Counted from the first letter of the stretch, positions 11,604 to 25,570 are shown. The stretch is 64,000 nt of DNA from Pseudomonas entomophila (GCF_023277925.1 NZ_CP063832.1:3302001-3366000); one strand, 5' to 3'. The notes: a model not told the origin generated them from the sequence alone. Program-made: numbers and translations.

Positions 11604-12946
11604 GCCAGCCCCTCCGCCGCCAGGGCGAACAGGCGCCCGCGCTCTTCGAAATTCTTGAACATGTCGAGGCTGGCGCAAGCAGGCGACAGCAGCACCGCAT
11701 CGCCCGGTTGGGCCAGCTCGGCGCAGCGTTGCACAGCTTCATCGAGGGTTTTGACCCGCACTTGCGGCACGGCATCGCCCAAGGTTTCGGCCAGGCGCTC
11801 GGCGTCACGACCAAGCAGCACCACGGCACGGCAATGTTTCGCCACTGGTTCGCGCAGGGCGGCAAAATCGGCGCCCTTGCCATCGCCACCGGCGATCAGC
11901 ACCAGCCGGCCTTCGATATCGGCACCCAAGCCTTCGATGGCGGCCAGCGCGGCACCGACGTTGGTGGCCTTGGAATCGTCGTACCAGTTCACGCCATTGC
12001 GTTCACGGACCCACTGGCAGCGGTGGGCCAGGCCCTTGAACTCGCGCAGCGCCTCAAGCATGGGCTCGAACGGCAGGCCAGCGGCATGGCCGAGGGCCAG
12101 CGCGGCCAGGGCATTGCTCTGGTTGTGGGCGCCTCGGATCTTCAATTCACGCACCGGCATGAGCGTCTGGAACTCGAAGGCCAGGTACTTCTCGCCATCG
12201 ACTTCCCGTAGACCGAAGGACTTGAAGTCTGGCGCATTCAAACCAAAGCTCCAGCTCGGGCGACCTTCGACCGGCAGCGGACGGCTCAGGGCATCCTGGC
12301 GATTCACCACCACCTGGCGGGCACCGCGGAAGATCCGATGCTTGGCCAGGTGATAGGCCGGCAGGCCGCTGTAGCGGTCCATGTGGTCTTCGCTGATGTT
12401 CAGCACCGTGGCCACTTCAGCGTTGAGCTGGTCGGTGGTCTCCAGTTGGAAGCTCGACAATTCGAGCACGTACAGCTCAACGCTGTCGTCAAGCAGGTCC
12501 AGCGCCGGCGTGCCCAGGTTGCCACCCACTGCCACACGTTTGCCTGCCTTGGCGGCCATCTCGCCGACCAGGGTGGTCACGGTGCTCTTGGCATTGGAGC
12601 CACTGATCGCGATGATCGGCGCCTTGGCGTGGCGGGCGAACAGCTCGATGTCGCCGGACAGCGTCACACCGCGCGCCGCCGCCTGCTGCAGGGCTGGGGT
12701 GGCCAGGGCCAGGCCGGGGCTCACATACAGCTCGTTGGCGCGGCAGAGGAAATCCACGTCCAGCTCGCCACAGCGCACTTCCACCTGCGGGTAATCACGG
12801 CGCAGGGTGTCCAGTTCCGGCGGTTGCTCGCGAGTGTCGGCGACCGCAAAGGCAATGCCCCGGCTCGCCAGGAAGCGAACCAGGGACATGCCGCTCTTGC
12901 CGAGGCCGACAACGATGCGGAATTGGTCGGAAGCGATCAGTGACAC
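11600..12946 (-). CDS. murD: UDP-N-acetylmuramoylalanine--D-glutamate ligase
   Basis: MurD adds D-glutamate to UDP-MurNAc-L-Ala in the cytoplasm. It has 448 residues. The N-terminal Rossmann segment (RIVVGLGKSGMSLVRFLAS), the ATP loop GSNAKSTVTTLVGEM and the C-terminal WYDDSKATNVGAALAAIEG are diagnostic. The gene starts 6 bases after mraY ends and its stop overlaps the ftsW start, so it is probably coupled to both. Confidence 0.98.
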   Translation of the reverse strand: MSLIASDQFRIVVGLGKSGMSLVRFLASRGIAFAVADTREQPPELDTLRRDYPQVEVRCGELDVDFLCRANELYVSPGLALATPALQQAAARGVTLSGDIELFARHAKAPIIAISGSNAKSTVTTLVGEMAAKAGKRVAVGGNLGTPALDLLDDSVELYVLELSSFQLETTDQLNAEVATVLNISEDHMDRYSGLPAYHLAKHRIFRGARQVVVNRQDALSRPLPVEGRPSWSFGLNAPDFKSFGLREVDGEKYLAFEFQTLMPVRELKIRGAHNQSNALAALALGHAAGLPFEPMLEALREFKGLAHRCQWVRERNGVNWYDDSKATNVGAALAAIEGLGADIEGRLVLIAGGDGKGADFAALREPVAKHCRAVVLLGRDAERLAETLGDAVPQVRVKTLDEAVQRCAELAQPGDAVLLSPACASLDMFKNFEERGRLFALAAEGLA

Positions 12947-12952
12947 GCTCGT

Positions 12953-14035
12953 TTACCTCAGTTTCAGGGTGGCAAGGCCAATCAGCACCAGGATCACGGT
13001 GATGATCCAGAAACGGACGATCACACGCGGCTCGGGCCAGCCCTTGAGTTCAAAGTGGTGATGAATCGGCGCCATGCGGAACACGCGCTTGCCGGTGAGC
13101 TTGAAGGACGCCACCTGGATGACCACTGACAGGGTCTCCATCACGAATACGCCGCCCATGATGAACAGGACGATTTCCTGACGGACGATCACGGCGATGG
13201 TGCCCAACGCCGCACCCAGCGCCAGGGCACCGACGTCACCCATGAATACTTGGGCCGGGTAGGTGTTGAACCACAGGAAACCCAGGCCCGCGCCGATCAA
13301 CGCGCCGCAGAACACGATCAGTTCACCCGCGCCCGGTACATACGGGATCAGCAGGTACTCGGCGAACTTCACGTTACCCGACAGGTAGCAGAAGATGCCC
13401 AGGGCACCACCCACCATCACCGTCGGCATGATCGCCAGGCCATCGAGGCCGTCGGTCAGGTTGACCGCGTTGCTGGAGCCGACGATGACGAAGTAGGTGA
13501 GCACGATGAACCCGGCACCCAGCGGGATGGCCAGATCCTTCAGCATCGGGATGATCAACGTGGTCTCGACGCTGGTGGGGGCGGTCTTGTACAGGAAGAC
13601 AGCGGCGGCCAGGCCGAACACCGACTGCCAGAAATACTTCCAGCGGCTGGGGAGGCCGCGGGAGTTCTTCTCGATCACCTTGCGATAGTCGTCGACCCAA
13701 CCGATGGCGCCGAACGCCAGGGTGACGATCAGCACCACCCACACATAGCGGTTGGTCAGGTCGGCCCACAGCAGGGTGCTGATGGCGATGGCGGACAGGA
13801 TCAGCGCGCCACCCATGGTGGGGGTGCCGGACTTCGACAGGTGCGATTGCGGGCCGTCGTTACGCACGGCCTGACCGATCTGGCGGATCTGCAGGGTACG
13901 GATCATCCACGGGCCCAACCACAGGGCCAGGGACAGCGCGGTCAGCACACCCAGGATCCCGCGCAACGTGAGGTACTGGAAGACCGCGAAGCCCTTGTGG
14001 AACTGTTGCAGATACTCAGCCAACAGCAGCAGCAT
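12953..14035 (-). CDS. mraY: Phospho-N-acetylmuramoyl-pentapeptide transferase MraY
   Basis: A polytopic inner-membrane enzyme that transfers phospho-MurNAc-pentapeptide to undecaprenyl phosphate, making lipid I. The start [15 protein letters not shown] at 14035 gives 360 residues, the family length. Conserved loops include [31 protein letters not shown] (Asp-rich catalytic region), [15 protein letters not shown] and the histidine motif [14 protein letters not shown] near the C terminus. The start overlaps the murF stop. Confidence 0.98.
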   Translation of the reverse strand: MLLLLAEYLQQFHKGFAVFQYLTLRGILGVLTALSLALWLGPWMIRTLQIRQIGQAVRNDGPQSHLSKSGTPTMGGALILSAIAISTLLWADLTNRYVWVVLIVTLAFGAIGWVDDYRKVIEKNSRGLPSRWKYFWQSVFGLAAAVFLYKTAPTSVETTLIIPMLKDLAIPLGAGFIVLTYFVIVGSSNAVNLTDGLDGLAIMPTVMVGGALGIFCYLSGNVKFAEYLLIPYVPGAGELIVFCGALIGAGLGFLWFNTYPAQVFMGDVGALALGAALGTIAVIVRQEIVLFIMGGVFVMETLSVVIQVASFKLTGKRVFRMAPIHHHFELKGWPEPRVIVRFWIITVILVLIGLATLKLR

Positions 14036-15402
14036 TAATGTTTCTCCCCGCTGGCACCGCACAGTGCGGCCACGACGTTTTCCATCGCAGCGCTGCGCGA
14101 GCCCTTGATCAAGATAGTGGTGTCGCTGGCTGTTTCCGCGCGAACGGCATCGATCAGCTCAGCTTGAGTAGCGAAATGGCGCCCATCTTTGCCGAACGCC
14201 TTGACCGCATGGGCCATGTTGTTGCCCACCGCGTACAGCGCGTCGACCTTGCCACGCGCGTAGTCGCCCACCTGACGGTGGCCTTCCTCCGCCCATTGCC
14301 CCAGTTCGCCAATATCCCCGAGCACCAGGACGGTGCGTCCGGAAAAGCCGGCGAGTATATCAATGGCGGCGCACATGGAGGTGGGATTTGCGTTGTAGCT
14401 GTCGTCGATCACCCGCACGCCGTTCGGTGCGATCTGCGCCACGGTCCGGCCCTTGACTGGCTGCACGGCATTCAGCCCGGCTGCGATGCCGTTCAGGCTC
14501 AGACCAACGGCATGGGCGGCAGCGGCGGCGGCCAGGGCATTGCTAACGTTGTGAATGCCCAGCAGATTCAATTGCACCGGGACGCTGCCGTCCGGCCCGT
14601 GCAGGGTGAACGATGGGCAACCACGGGCGTCCCGGCCGATGTCACTGGCGTGGAAATCGGCCTGTGGATTGTCCAGCGCAAAGCTGAGGATCCGGTGACT
14701 GCCGGCGCGCTTGCGCCAGATGTCGAATGCCTGGTCGGCCAGGTTGAGAATGGCCGTGCCACCTTCGCCCAGGCCTTCGAGAATTTCGCCCTTGGCCTCG
14801 ACAATCTTCTCCGGGCCGCCGAACTCGCCTACATGTGCAGTCCCGGCGTTGTTGATGATGACCACTTGCGGTTTGGTCAGGCCAACGGTATAGCGGATCT
14901 CGCCAATGCGCGACGCGCCCAGCTCAATGACGGCGGCGCTGTGCTCAGGGGCAATCTCCAGCAGTGTCAGCGGCGCACCCAGGTCGTTGTTCAGGTTACC
15001 GCGGGTGGCATGCACCGCCCCACGGGTACGCAGGATCGCAGCGAGCATTTCCTTGACCGTAGTCTTGCCGCTGGAGCCGGTGATCGCAACGACTGGCTTG
15101 TCGAAGGCGGCACGATTCAATGCACCAAGCTGGCCAAGGGCAACGCGACAATCGGCGACTAGCAACTGCGGCAGGCCGACATCGGCAATTTCACGTTCGA
15201 CCAGCGCCGCCACGGCGCCTTTGGCCTTCACATCGGCCAGGTAGTCATGCCCATCGAAACGCGGCCCGCTGAGGGCGACGAACAGCTGACCGGCGGCGAC
15301 ACTGCGGCTGTCGATACTGACGCCGCTGAAGCTGGCATCGACGCCCACCAAACGGGCATTCAAGACGCTGGTCAGTTGGCTGAGCTTCATCGGCTTAAGC
15401 AT
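14035..15402 (-). CDS. murF: UDP-MurNAc-tripeptide--D-Ala-D-Ala ligase
   Basis: MurF attaches the D-Ala-D-Ala dipeptide made by Ddl, completing the cytoplasmic precursor. The start [16 protein letters not shown] at 15402 has GGAGG eight bases upstream and gives 455 residues; Met5 at 15390 is an alternative. The ATP loop [16 protein letters not shown] and [18 protein letters not shown] are present. It overlaps the end of murE by 8 bases and the start of mraY by 1 base. Confidence 0.97.
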   Translation of the reverse strand: MLKPMKLSQLTSVLNARLVGVDASFSGVSIDSRSVAAGQLFVALSGPRFDGHDYLADVKAKGAVAALVEREIADVGLPQLLVADCRVALGQLGALNRAAFDKPVVAITGSSGKTTVKEMLAAILRTRGAVHATRGNLNNDLGAPLTLLEIAPEHSAAVIELGASRIGEIRYTVGLTKPQVVIINNAGTAHVGEFGGPEKIVEAKGEILEGLGEGGTAILNLADQAFDIWRKRAGSHRILSFALDNPQADFHASDIGRDARGCPSFTLHGPDGSVPVQLNLLGIHNVSNALAAAAAAHAVGLSLNGIAAGLNAVQPVKGRTVAQIAPNGVRVIDDSYNANPTSMCAAIDILAGFSGRTVLVLGDIGELGQWAEEGHRQVGDYARGKVDALYAVGNNMAHAVKAFGKDGRHFATQAELIDAVRAETASDTTILIKGSRSAAMENVVAALCGASGEKH

Positions 15403-16857
15403 GTGGAGCCTCCCAGGCGGCAAGTGCCTTTTCGGCTTCGACCAGATCGGAGAAATCATGGCGTTCGCCATTGATCTCCTGGTAATCCTCATGCCCCTTG
15501 CCCGCCAGGACGATGACATCGTCGGCGGCAGCAGTGGCGATAAGGTGGGCAATGGCCTCGCCACGACCCGCGACGAACTCGACGTCGGCGGGCTTTTTGA
15601 AACCAGGGCGAATGTCATCGAAGATGCGCAGTGGATCTTCGGTGCGCGGGTTGTCGTCGGTGACCAGCACGCGATCGGCCAGGCGTTCGGCCACTTCGGC
15701 CATCAGCGGACGCTTGCCGCTGTCACGGTCGCCACCGCAGCCGAACAGGCACAGCAGCTTGCCGTGGGCATGCGGACGCAGGGCCTCGAGTACTTTTTCC
15801 AGAGCGTCCGGGGTGTGGGCGTAGTCGACCACCACCAGCGGTTTGTCACCGCCACCCAGGCGCTGCATACGACCGACCGGCCCCTGCAGCTGCGGGGTTA
15901 CTTTAAGAATTTCGTCCAGCGGATAGTCCAGGGCGAGCAAGGTGGCCACGGCGGCAAGCATGTTACTCAGGTTGAAGCGGCCCAACAGCCGGCTGCGCAG
16001 GGCGTGCTCGCCTTGAGGGGTGACGATCACGGCGCGCACGCCATCGTCGTTGAAGATGGCTTGCTTGCAGAACAATGTCGCCGATTGGTCCTGCAGGCTG
16101 TAGCTGATCAACCTCGACTCGGCATGGGCTTTGGCCAGGCGACGACCGAAGTCATCGTCCAGATTGACCACCCGGGTACGCAGGCTTGGCCAACTGAATA
16201 GCTTGGCCTTGGCGGCCTCATAAGCCTCCATGCTGCCGTGGTAGTCCAGATGGTCGCGGGACAGGTTGGTCATCACTGCGATATCGAAATCCAATGCCGC
16301 GACCCGGCCCTGCTCGAGAGCGTGGGAAGAAACTTCCATGGCCACGGCCTTGGCGCCGCCTTTCTTCAGATCGTTGAGCGTCGCCTGCACGGCGATCGGG
16401 TCCGGCGTGGTCAGGCGACCGCTTTGCAGCTCGCCAAAGAAGCCGGTACCCAATGTGCCGATCAGGCCGCAACGTCGCCCAAGGGCATCGAGCGCCTGGG
16501 CCAACAGTTGCGTGACACTGGTCTTGCCGTTCGTTCCGGTGACGCCGACCAGCTCAAGCTGCCGACTCGGCTCGCCATAGAATCGTCCGGCAATCTGCGA
16601 CAACTGGCCGATCAGCCCCTTCACTGGAATCAGCGGCACGTCGGTGATCGGCAGCACGCTGGCGCCCTGCTCTTCATAGGCCACCGCGGCGGCGCCACGG
16701 GCCAGTGCGTCAGCAATATGCTCGCGCCCGTCGACTTTGGCGCCCGGCACAGCAAGGAACAGGTCGCCCTGGCGCACCTGGCGGCTGTCCAGGGTCAACT
16801 CGCGGATCAGCGGATCGCGGCTGGCATGGGCGAACAGTTTGCTCAATGGCATCGTCA

Positions 16858-16858
<1 letters not shown>
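15395..16858 (-). CDS. murE: UDP-MurNAc-L-Ala-D-Glu--2,6-diaminopimelate ligase
   Basis: MurE adds the third stem-peptide residue. The DNPRTEDP motif is the signature of meso-diaminopimelate specificity rather than lysine, as expected for a Gram-negative. The ATP loop GTNGKTSVTQLLAQAL is visible. The ATG at 16858 shares a base with the ftsI stop (TGATG) and has GGGAGGGCGAGG upstream; ATG 16852 is an alternative, and the TTG at 16861 is unlikely. About 487 residues. Confidence 0.97.
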
Positions 16859-18877
<2,019 letters not shown>

Positions 18878-18881
<4 letters not shown>

Positions 18882-19825
18882 CGCAGCTTCTCCGCCACCC
18901 GCATCACGGCACTGCGCGATCGAGGGTTGGCCTTGAGCTCTGCCTCGGAGGCGAACTGCGCCTTGCCAATGAGCTTGATCTTCGGTTCGAAAGTCTTGTG
19001 CTGCACCGGCAGGTTGCGTGGCAGGTTATCCGCCTCGCCCTTGACCAGCTTGCGCATGAACAGCTTGACGATACGGTCTTCAAGGGAGTGGAAGCTGATC
19101 ACAGCCAGACGTCCGCCGACCTCCAGCGCGTCGAGCGCCGCCTCAAGACCGGCCTCGAGATCGCCCAGCTCGTTGTTGACGTGGATGCGCAGGCCCTGGA
19201 ATGCACGGGTCGCCGGATTTTTGCCCTTTTCCCAGGCAGGGTTGGCGACCTTAAGCACCTCGGCCAGGTCAGCAGTGCGGGTGAACGGTTGTTTTTCACG
19301 ACGTTCCACTACCGCACGGGCCATACGCCCGGCAAAACGTTCTTCACCATACTCCTTGAACACCCGGGCGATTTCTTCCACAGGCGCAGTGGCGATGAAC
19401 TCGGCGGCGCTTATGCCCTGGTTCGGGTTCATGCGCATGTCGAGTGGGCCGTCATTGAGGAAGCTGAAGCCACGCTCCGGGTCATCCAGCTGTGGCGACG
19501 ACACCCCGAGGTCGAGCAGGATGCCGCTGACCTTGCCGGCCAGATGACGCTCCGCGACCTCGGAGCCCAGCTCGGCAAAGCTGCGCTGCACAATGACAAA
19601 GCGGCCGTCTTCGGCCGCCAGCGCTTGCCCCGTGGCAATCGCCTGTGGATCCTTGTCGAACCCCAGCAGCCGCCCGTGCGGCCCGAGCTTGCTCAGAATC
19701 AGGCGGCTGTGGCCGCCACGCCCGAAGGTGCCATCCAGATAGCAACCGTCGGCGCGCAGGGCCAATGCCTCGACGGCTTCGTCGAGGAGGACGGTGATGT
19801 GGTTGAAGCCGCTATCTATGGTCAC
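18878..19825 (-). CDS. rsmH: 16S rRNA m4C1402 methyltransferase RsmH (MraW)
   Basis: An S-adenosylmethionine-dependent enzyme that N4-methylates C1402 of 16S rRNA in the decoding centre. It has 315 residues. [16 protein letters not shown] is the SAM-binding motif, and [23 protein letters not shown] and [14 protein letters not shown] are family signatures. The companion 2'-O-methyltransferase for the same nucleotide, RsmI, is encoded about 2 kb upstream. The start overlaps the mraZ stop by 4 bases. Confidence 0.97.
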
Positions 19826-20277
19826 AGGATCAGGTCACGCAAATCATCGGGCATAGCGCCCGGTTGTTGAATAGCTGCAAGGTCGGCTGCCGAAACCGCG
19901 TTCCAGGCATCCTCGTCCCACAGCTGGAATTTGTTCAGCTGCCCCACCAGCATCGCCTTCTTGTCGAGCTTGGCGTACTCGCGCAGGCGGGGCGGCACCA
20001 GGAAACGCCCACTGCCATCGAGCTCCAGGTCAACCGCATTACCAATCAGCAGACGCTGCAGGCGGCGGTTTTCCTCACGCAACGACGGCAAGGCGCGCAA
20101 CTTGGCTTCAATCTGTTCCCACTCATCGAGGGGATAAACACACAAGCAGGGGTCAACGGCGTCGATGGTCACGATCAACTGACCATTGCAACGCGAATCG
20201 AGCTCGTCACGGTACCGGCTCGGCATGGCGAGACGGCCCTTGGCATCGAGGCTGACGGCGTTGGCTCCGCGGAACAC
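19822..20277 (-). CDS. mraZ: MraZ, dcw-cluster transcriptional regulator
   Basis: A DNA-binding regulator with two SpoVT/AbrB-like repeats that represses its own operon by binding repeated TGGG-type boxes. The GTG start at 20277 (reading [23 protein letters not shown]) gives 151 residues, the usual length; the six-codon upstream extension is not family-like. Both repeats carry the conserved pattern ([16 protein letters not shown], then [15 protein letters not shown]). It is the first gene of the dcw run. Three boxes that fit an MraZ site lie immediately upstream, so autoregulation is likely. Confidence 0.96.
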   Translation of the reverse strand: MFRGANAVSLDAKGRLAMPSRYRDELDSRCNGQLIVTIDAVDPCLCVYPLDEWEQIEAKLRALPSLREENRRLQRLLIGNAVDLELDGSGRFLVPPRLREYAKLDKKAMLVGQLNKFQLWDEDAWNAVSAADLAAIQQPGAMPDDLRDLIL

Positions 20278-20320
20278 GGCTGCGATTCCCCACAATGTTA
20301 GCTTTTTTGTGCCAGAAAAC

Positions 20321-20346
20321 CCACTTCATCCCACTTTCTGCCACTT
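20321..20346 (-). promoter_or_regulatory. Three tandem MraZ boxes (AAGTGG, 10-bp period)
   Basis: On the reverse strand AAGTGG occurs three times at an exact 10-base period (plus-strand CCACTT at 20321, 20331 and 20341), with GTGGG in two of the three. This matches the known MraZ operator layout of GTGGG units on one helical face. The array begins at the predicted transcription start, where bound MraZ would block initiation. Confidence 0.8.
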
Positions 20347-20352
20347 GCGCAC

Positions 20353-20382
20353 ACTATAGGAATCCGTCCGCCACACCGTCAA
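20353..20382 (-). promoter_or_regulatory. dcw operon promoter (sigma70)
   Basis: Reverse-strand TTGACG (-35, 20377-20382) and TATAGT (-10, 20353-20358) lie 18 bases apart, a near-consensus sigma70 promoter. Transcription would start near 20346, directly against the MraZ boxes, about 70 bases before the mraZ GTG. Confidence 0.8.
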
Positions 20383-20588
20383 GGCACGTTCATAAGGAAA
20401 ACCCTTACAGGACGGCGATTTAGCGCAACATTGGAAGGTGAAAGGAGTGTGAAAGAGAAAAACTGACGAGAAAAATCAAACCCACTCAAGCGGATAGGGC
20501 GCAGAGTTAAAGTGATTTATTAAGAGTAAGATTTTTTCGGTATTACCAAGGCGTTTCTGCTGTCGAATCAAGCAGGGAGGGAGGGGTG
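20383..20588. other. Spacer between the dcw promoter and rnpB
   Basis: About 200 bases, noticeably more AT-rich than the surroundings. No gene or REP element is apparent. I could not find a convincing hairpin-plus-U-tract terminator for rnpB in it. Confidence 0.4.
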
Positions 20589-20947
20589 GAGAGTCGATCT
20601 GTAAGCCGGGTTTTGTCGAGGACAGTCATTCCTCTACGACGGCCATCACTGGACGCCTCTAGCAACCTACCCGGTTCCGACGCGGGCCACGCCGTATGGA
20701 ACCCTATTTGGTCTTGCTCCGAGTGGGGTTTACCTAGCCACGAACTGTTGCCAGTCGCGCGGTGCGCTCTTACCGCACCTTTTCACCCTTACCGGCGCCG
20801 AAGCGCTTAGGCGGTTGTTTTCTGTGGCACTTTCCGTAGGCTCGCGCCTCCCAGGCGTTACCTGGCACTCTGCCCTATGGAGCCCGGACTTTCCTCCCCC
20901 GCCTCTTGCGGAACAAAAGACGGCAGCGACTGTCCGATCGACTCTCC
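20589..20947 (-). ncRNA. rnpB: RNase P RNA, type A (rnpB)
   Basis: The catalytic RNA of ribonuclease P, which removes 5' leaders from pre-tRNAs together with the RnpA protein. Read on the reverse strand the 5' end AGAGTCGATCGGACAGTCG pairs with the 3' end AGATCGACTCTCC (helix P1). The conserved GAGGAAAGTCCGGGCTCC block lies near 20879-20900 and the 3' conserved GACAAAACCCGGCTTA near 20604-20622. The length of about 357 nt fits the bacterial A type. A matching promoter ends at the 5' boundary. Confidence 0.95.
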
Positions 20948-20954
20948 GCCGACA

Positions 20955-20983
20955 AGGTTACCGGCAGGCGCGCTCAAGAACAA
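20955..20983 (-). promoter_or_regulatory. rnpB promoter
   Basis: Reverse-strand TTGTTC (20978-20983) and TAACCT (20955-20960) have a 17-base spacer. The expected start, about 7 bases past the -10, falls at 20947-20948, which is the 5' end deduced from the RNA's terminal helix. That agreement supports it. Confidence 0.65.
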
Positions 20984-21012
20984 GCGATGTAACAAACAAT
21001 ATCATAAGGCTA

Positions 21013-21888
21013 TCACTGAGATTTCTGCCTCTCGAGCGCCAGTTGATAAAGCAAGTTCTTGCGCACACCAGTGATTTCAGCCGCCAGAGCCGCCGCCCGC
21101 TTGAGCGGCAACTCCGCCAGCAAAAGGTCCAGCACACGCTGTGCCTCAGCGCTGATCGCCTGGTCGTCCTCGGGCGCACTCCAGCCTGCCACCAGCACCA
21201 CGCACTCACCACGCTGCTGATTGCTATCGCCCTGCACGAAGGCACGCAGTTCGGCCAGCGGCAGGCCCTTGAGCGTCTCGAAAGTCTTGGTGATCTCACG
21301 CGCCAGCACCGCTGGGCGATCACCACCGAACACCGCTTCCATATCTTCCAGGCATTCGAGGATACGATGAGGCGCCTCATAGAAGATCAGGGTCCGAGGC
21401 TCTTCCTTCACTTGCTCCAGGCGCACCCGACGCCCTGCTGTCTTGGCCGGCAGGAACCCTTCGAAGATGAATCGATCCGACGGCAGCCCCGCCGCCGACA
21501 GCGCCGCGATCAGCGCACACGCGCCCGGCACCGGCACCACCTGCACGCCTGCCGCCCGCGCCTGGCGCACCAGGTGGTAGCCCGGATCGGAAATCAGCGG
21601 CGTGCCGGCATCGGACACCAGCGCTACATCGTCACCGGCCAGCAACCGAGTGATGAAACGACCGCCTTCGTCACGCTCGTTGTGTTCATGGCAGGCCGCC
21701 AATGGTGTGTCGATACCGAAATGCTGGAGCAGGCGCACCGAATGGCGAGTGTCCTCTGCGGCGATCAGGCTGACATCGGCAAGCACTTTCAGCGCCCTGG
21801 CGCTCATGTCGTCCAGGTTGCCGATGGGCGTGGCGACCACATACAGCGTTCCCATGGTGGATTTCGAAGCCCCTGCAACATCAGTCAC
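21013..21888 (-). CDS. rsmI: 16S rRNA 2'-O-ribose C1402 methyltransferase RsmI
   Basis: A SAM-dependent methyltransferase of the tetrapyrrole-methylase superfamily that 2'-O-methylates C1402 of 16S rRNA, the same residue modified by Rsm[36 protein letters not shown] and [17 protein letters not shown] are family signatures. A GTG start at 21888 with AGGTG upstream gives 291 residues; the ATG at 21903 lacks a clear ribosome-binding site and the ATG at 21855 is also possible. It is divergent from lpoA. Confidence 0.93.
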   Translation of the reverse strand: MTDVAGASKSTMGTLYVVATPIGNLDDMSARALKVLADVSLIAAEDTRHSVRLLQHFGIDTPLAACHEHNERDEGGRFITRLLAGDDVALVSDAGTPLISDPGYHLVRQARAAGVQVVPVPGACALIAALSAAGLPSDRFIFEGFLPAKTAGRRVRLEQVKEEPRTLIFYEAPHRILECLEDMEAVFGGDRPAVLAREITKTFETLKGLPLAELRAFVQGDSNQQRGECVVLVAGWSAPEDDQAISAEAQRVLDLLLAELPLKRAAALAAEITGVRKNLLYQLALERQKSQ

Positions 21889-22075
21889 TGCGCACACCTG
21901 CATTTCGGATCAAAGGCGCCATTGTAGCCCGAGCGCCGGTAACAGGGCGCAACGAACTTCACCTCTCACCCAGCTGTCGCCACCTATAGTGAAGGTTCCG
22001 CATCGGCAAGATCGCGCCCAGACCGCCGCTTGGGTACAATTGTCGGCCAACTTGATCGAGTAACAGGACCTTTAC

Positions 22076-23893
22076 ATGATCGCTTGCCTGCGGCTGTTCA
22101 CAGCCCTCTGCCTCGCCGCCCTGCTGGCAGCTTGCGCCAGCTCGCCCTCATCCAGCCTGGGCGAACTGCCACGCACCCCGGACGCCAGCATCGAGCAACT
22201 GCTCGACAAGGCCGCCTCCAGCAAATCGGCCGAAGACGCTGCGCTACTGCGCCTGAGCGCCGCCGACCTGGCCTACAAGCAGAAGGACTTCCCCCGCGCG
22301 GCCCGCATTCTCGAACAGGTGCCGCTGGACTCGCTCAAGCCCGCCCAGCAAGTGTTCGCCTCCACGCTGGCAGCCGAGCTGGCCATGAGCCGCAACCAGC
22401 CCAAAGCCGCCCTCGCCGCCCTCGCCCACCCGAGCCTGCAACGCGTCGGCGAACTGCCGGAGGAACAGCAGGCACGCACCTACAGCGTGCATGCCGCCGC
22501 ACTGGAATCCGATGGCCAGGCCCTGGCAGCCGCCCAGCAGCGCGTGCTGCTCGCCCCCCTGCTCAGCGGCCAGGCAGGCGCGGCCAACAATGACGCCATC
22601 TGGGCCCTGGTCGCCTCGCTGCCTGCCGAACAACTGCAACAGCCCTCCAGCGACGCAACACTCGCCGGCTGGATCAGCCTGGCGCTGGCAGTCAAGAGCG
22701 CTGGCACCCTGGAACAGCAGCAGGCGGCCATCGACGCCTGGAGCAAGCAACACCCCGACCACCCGGCATCGAAACAACTGCCGGTGGCCCTGACCAAACT
22801 GAAGGAACTGGCCAGCCAGCCACTGACCAAGATCGCCCTGCTGCTACCTCAGGAAGGCCAGTTGGCAGGCGTTGCCCGCGCCCTGCGCGACGGTTTCATG
22901 GCCGCCCACTTCCAGGCCCAGCAAGGTGGCCAGCCAGCACCTGCCGTTCAGGTGTTCGACAGCTCGCGCATCACCTCGCTCGATGACTTCTACCGCCAGG
23001 CCCAGGCCGCCGGCGTGCAACTGGTCATCGGCCCGCTTGAAAAACCCCTGGTGAAGAAGCTTGCCGCCTATCCACAACTGCCCATCACCACCCTGGCACT
23101 GAACTACGCCGACGCCGGCCAGAAAGCACCGCCGCAGCTGTTCCAGTTCGGCCTCGCTGCCGAGGACGAAGCCCGCGAAGTCGCCCGCCGCGCCCGTGCC
23201 GACGGCATGGCTCGTGCCGTTGCGCTGGTCCCGAGCGGTGAATGGGGTGATCGCGTGCTCGCCGCCTTCCGCAAGGATTGGGAAGCCAATGGCGGCACCC
23301 TGCTCGCAGCCGAACGCATCGCTCAGCCAGTCGCCCTGGCCCAGCAGATCGCCGAGTTGTTCCAACTACGCCAGAGCGAAGGCCGCGCCAAGAGCCTGCA
23401 AAGCACCGTGGGCGGTAACATCGCCGCACAACCGTCGCGCCGGCAGGATATCGACTTCATCTTCCTGGCCGCCACCCCACAGCAAGCCCAGCAGATCAAG
23501 CCCACACTCAACTTCCAGTACGCCGGCGACGTACCGGTCTACGCCACCTCGAACCTCTACAGCGCCAGCGGTGACGTCAACCAGTACAACGACATGAACG
23601 GCATCCGCTTCTGCGAAACCCCATGGCTGCTCGACAGCACCAACAACCTGCGCCAGCAGGTGGTGCAGCAGTGGCCCCAGGCCGCCGGCAGCCTCGGCCG
23701 CCTGTACGCCATGGGTGTCGACGCCTACAGCCTGGCCCCTCGCCTGGACCAGCTCAAAGCACTGCCAGGCAACCGCATCGAAGGCCAATCCGGCAGCCTG
23801 AGCATGAACGCCAACCAGCGTGTCGAGCGCCAATTGCCCTGGGCCGAGTTCTCCGGCGGTCAGGTCAAGCGCCTGCCGGACACGCCTCGCTGA
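22076..23893 (+). CDS. lpoA: Outer-membrane lipoprotein activator of PBP1A (LpoA family)
   Basis: LpoA reaches from the outer membrane to stimulate the bifunctional synthase PBP1A during peptidoglycan growth. It has 605 residues with a lipoprotein signal ending in LLAAC (lipidated Cys20). The N-terminal half is helical and TPR-like (residues about 30-250). The C-terminal half is a periplasmic-binding-protein-like fold starting near KIALLLPQEGQLAGVARALRDG, as in E. coli LpoA (YraM). The stop overlaps the yraN start (TGATG). The order lpoA-yraN-gmhA/diaA-dolP is conserved in gammaproteobacteria. Whether it activates PBP1A in this organism is inferred. Confidence 0.88.
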   Translation: MIACLRLFTALCLAALLAACASSPSSSLGELPRTPDASIEQLLDKAASSKSAEDAALLRLSAADLAYKQKDFPRAARILEQVPLDSLKPAQQVFASTLAAELAMSRNQPKAALAALAHPSLQRVGELPEEQQARTYSVHAAALESDGQALAAAQQRVLLAPLLSGQAGAANNDAIWALVASLPAEQLQQPSSDATLAGWISLALAVKSAGTLEQQQAAIDAWSKQHPDHPASKQLPVALTKLKELASQPLTKIALLLPQEGQLAGVARALRDGFMAAHFQAQQGGQPAPAVQVFDSSRITSLDDFYRQAQAAGVQLVIGPLEKPLVKKLAAYPQLPITTLALNYADAGQKAPPQLFQFGLAAEDEAREVARRARADGMARAVALVPSGEWGDRVLAAFRKDWEANGGTLLAAERIAQPVALAQQIAELFQLRQSEGRAKSLQSTVGGNIAAQPSRRQDIDFIFLAATPQQAQQIKPTLNFQYAGDVPVYATSNLYSASGDVNQYNDMNGIRFCETPWLLDSTNNLRQQVVQQWPQAAGSLGRLYAMGVDAYSLAPRLDQLKALPGNRIEGQSGSLSMNANQRVERQLPWAEFSGGQVKRLPDTPR

Positions 23894-24264
23894 TGCCCGA
23901 CGCATCGCCCACCTGCGCCGGCCAGGCCGCCGAAGACCACGCCCTCGAGTTCCTCCGAGGGCAGGGTTTGCGACTATTGGCCCGCAACTGGCGATGCAAG
24001 GGTGGTGAGCTCGATCTGGTCATGCTCGATGCCGATACAGTAGTATTCGTCGAGGTCCGCTATCGGTTGCACGCGGGCTTTGGTGGCGCGCTCGGCAGTA
24101 TCGATGGGCGCAAGCAGCGGCGACTGACGCTTGCCGCCAACCTTTTCCTGCAGAGCGAACCCCGCTGGGCCACCCAACCCTGCCGCTTCGACGTTGTCGC
24201 CCTGCAGGGCCAGGGGCACGCGGGGCAACCGCTTCAATGGCTGAAAAACGCCTTCGAATGCTGA
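23893..24264 (+). CDS. yraN: YraN/UPF0102 family nuclease-like protein
   Basis: A 123-residue protein of the UPF0102 family with a PD-(D/E)XK-like core: GGELDLVMLDADTVVFVEVRYR carries the acidic and E-x-R/K pattern of the Holliday-junction resolvase-like fold. No biochemical function is firmly assigned. The ATG at 23893 overlaps the lpoA stop. The frame is open much further upstream inside lpoA but has no family similarity there. Confidence 0.88.
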   Translation: MPDASPTCAGQAAEDHALEFLRGQGLRLLARNWRCKGGELDLVMLDADTVVFVEVRYRLHAGFGGALGSIDGRKQRRLTLAANLFLQSEPRWATQPCRFDVVALQGQGHAGQPLQWLKNAFEC

Positions 24265-25520
<1,256 letters not shown>

Positions 25521-25524
25521 CCCC

Positions 25525-25544
25525 TTCGCCGGCTTGCCGGCGAA
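25525..25544. repeat. Perfect REP-like hairpin
   Basis: A 20-base inverted repeat, TTCGCCGGC-TT-GCCGGCGAA, sits 4 bases after the dolP stop. It resembles half of a REP pair and could act as an mRNA 3'-end stabiliser between dolP and the downstream lipoprotein gene. Confidence 0.6.
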
Positions 25545-25570
25545 CAACCCTCGAAACCCAGGAAACACTC

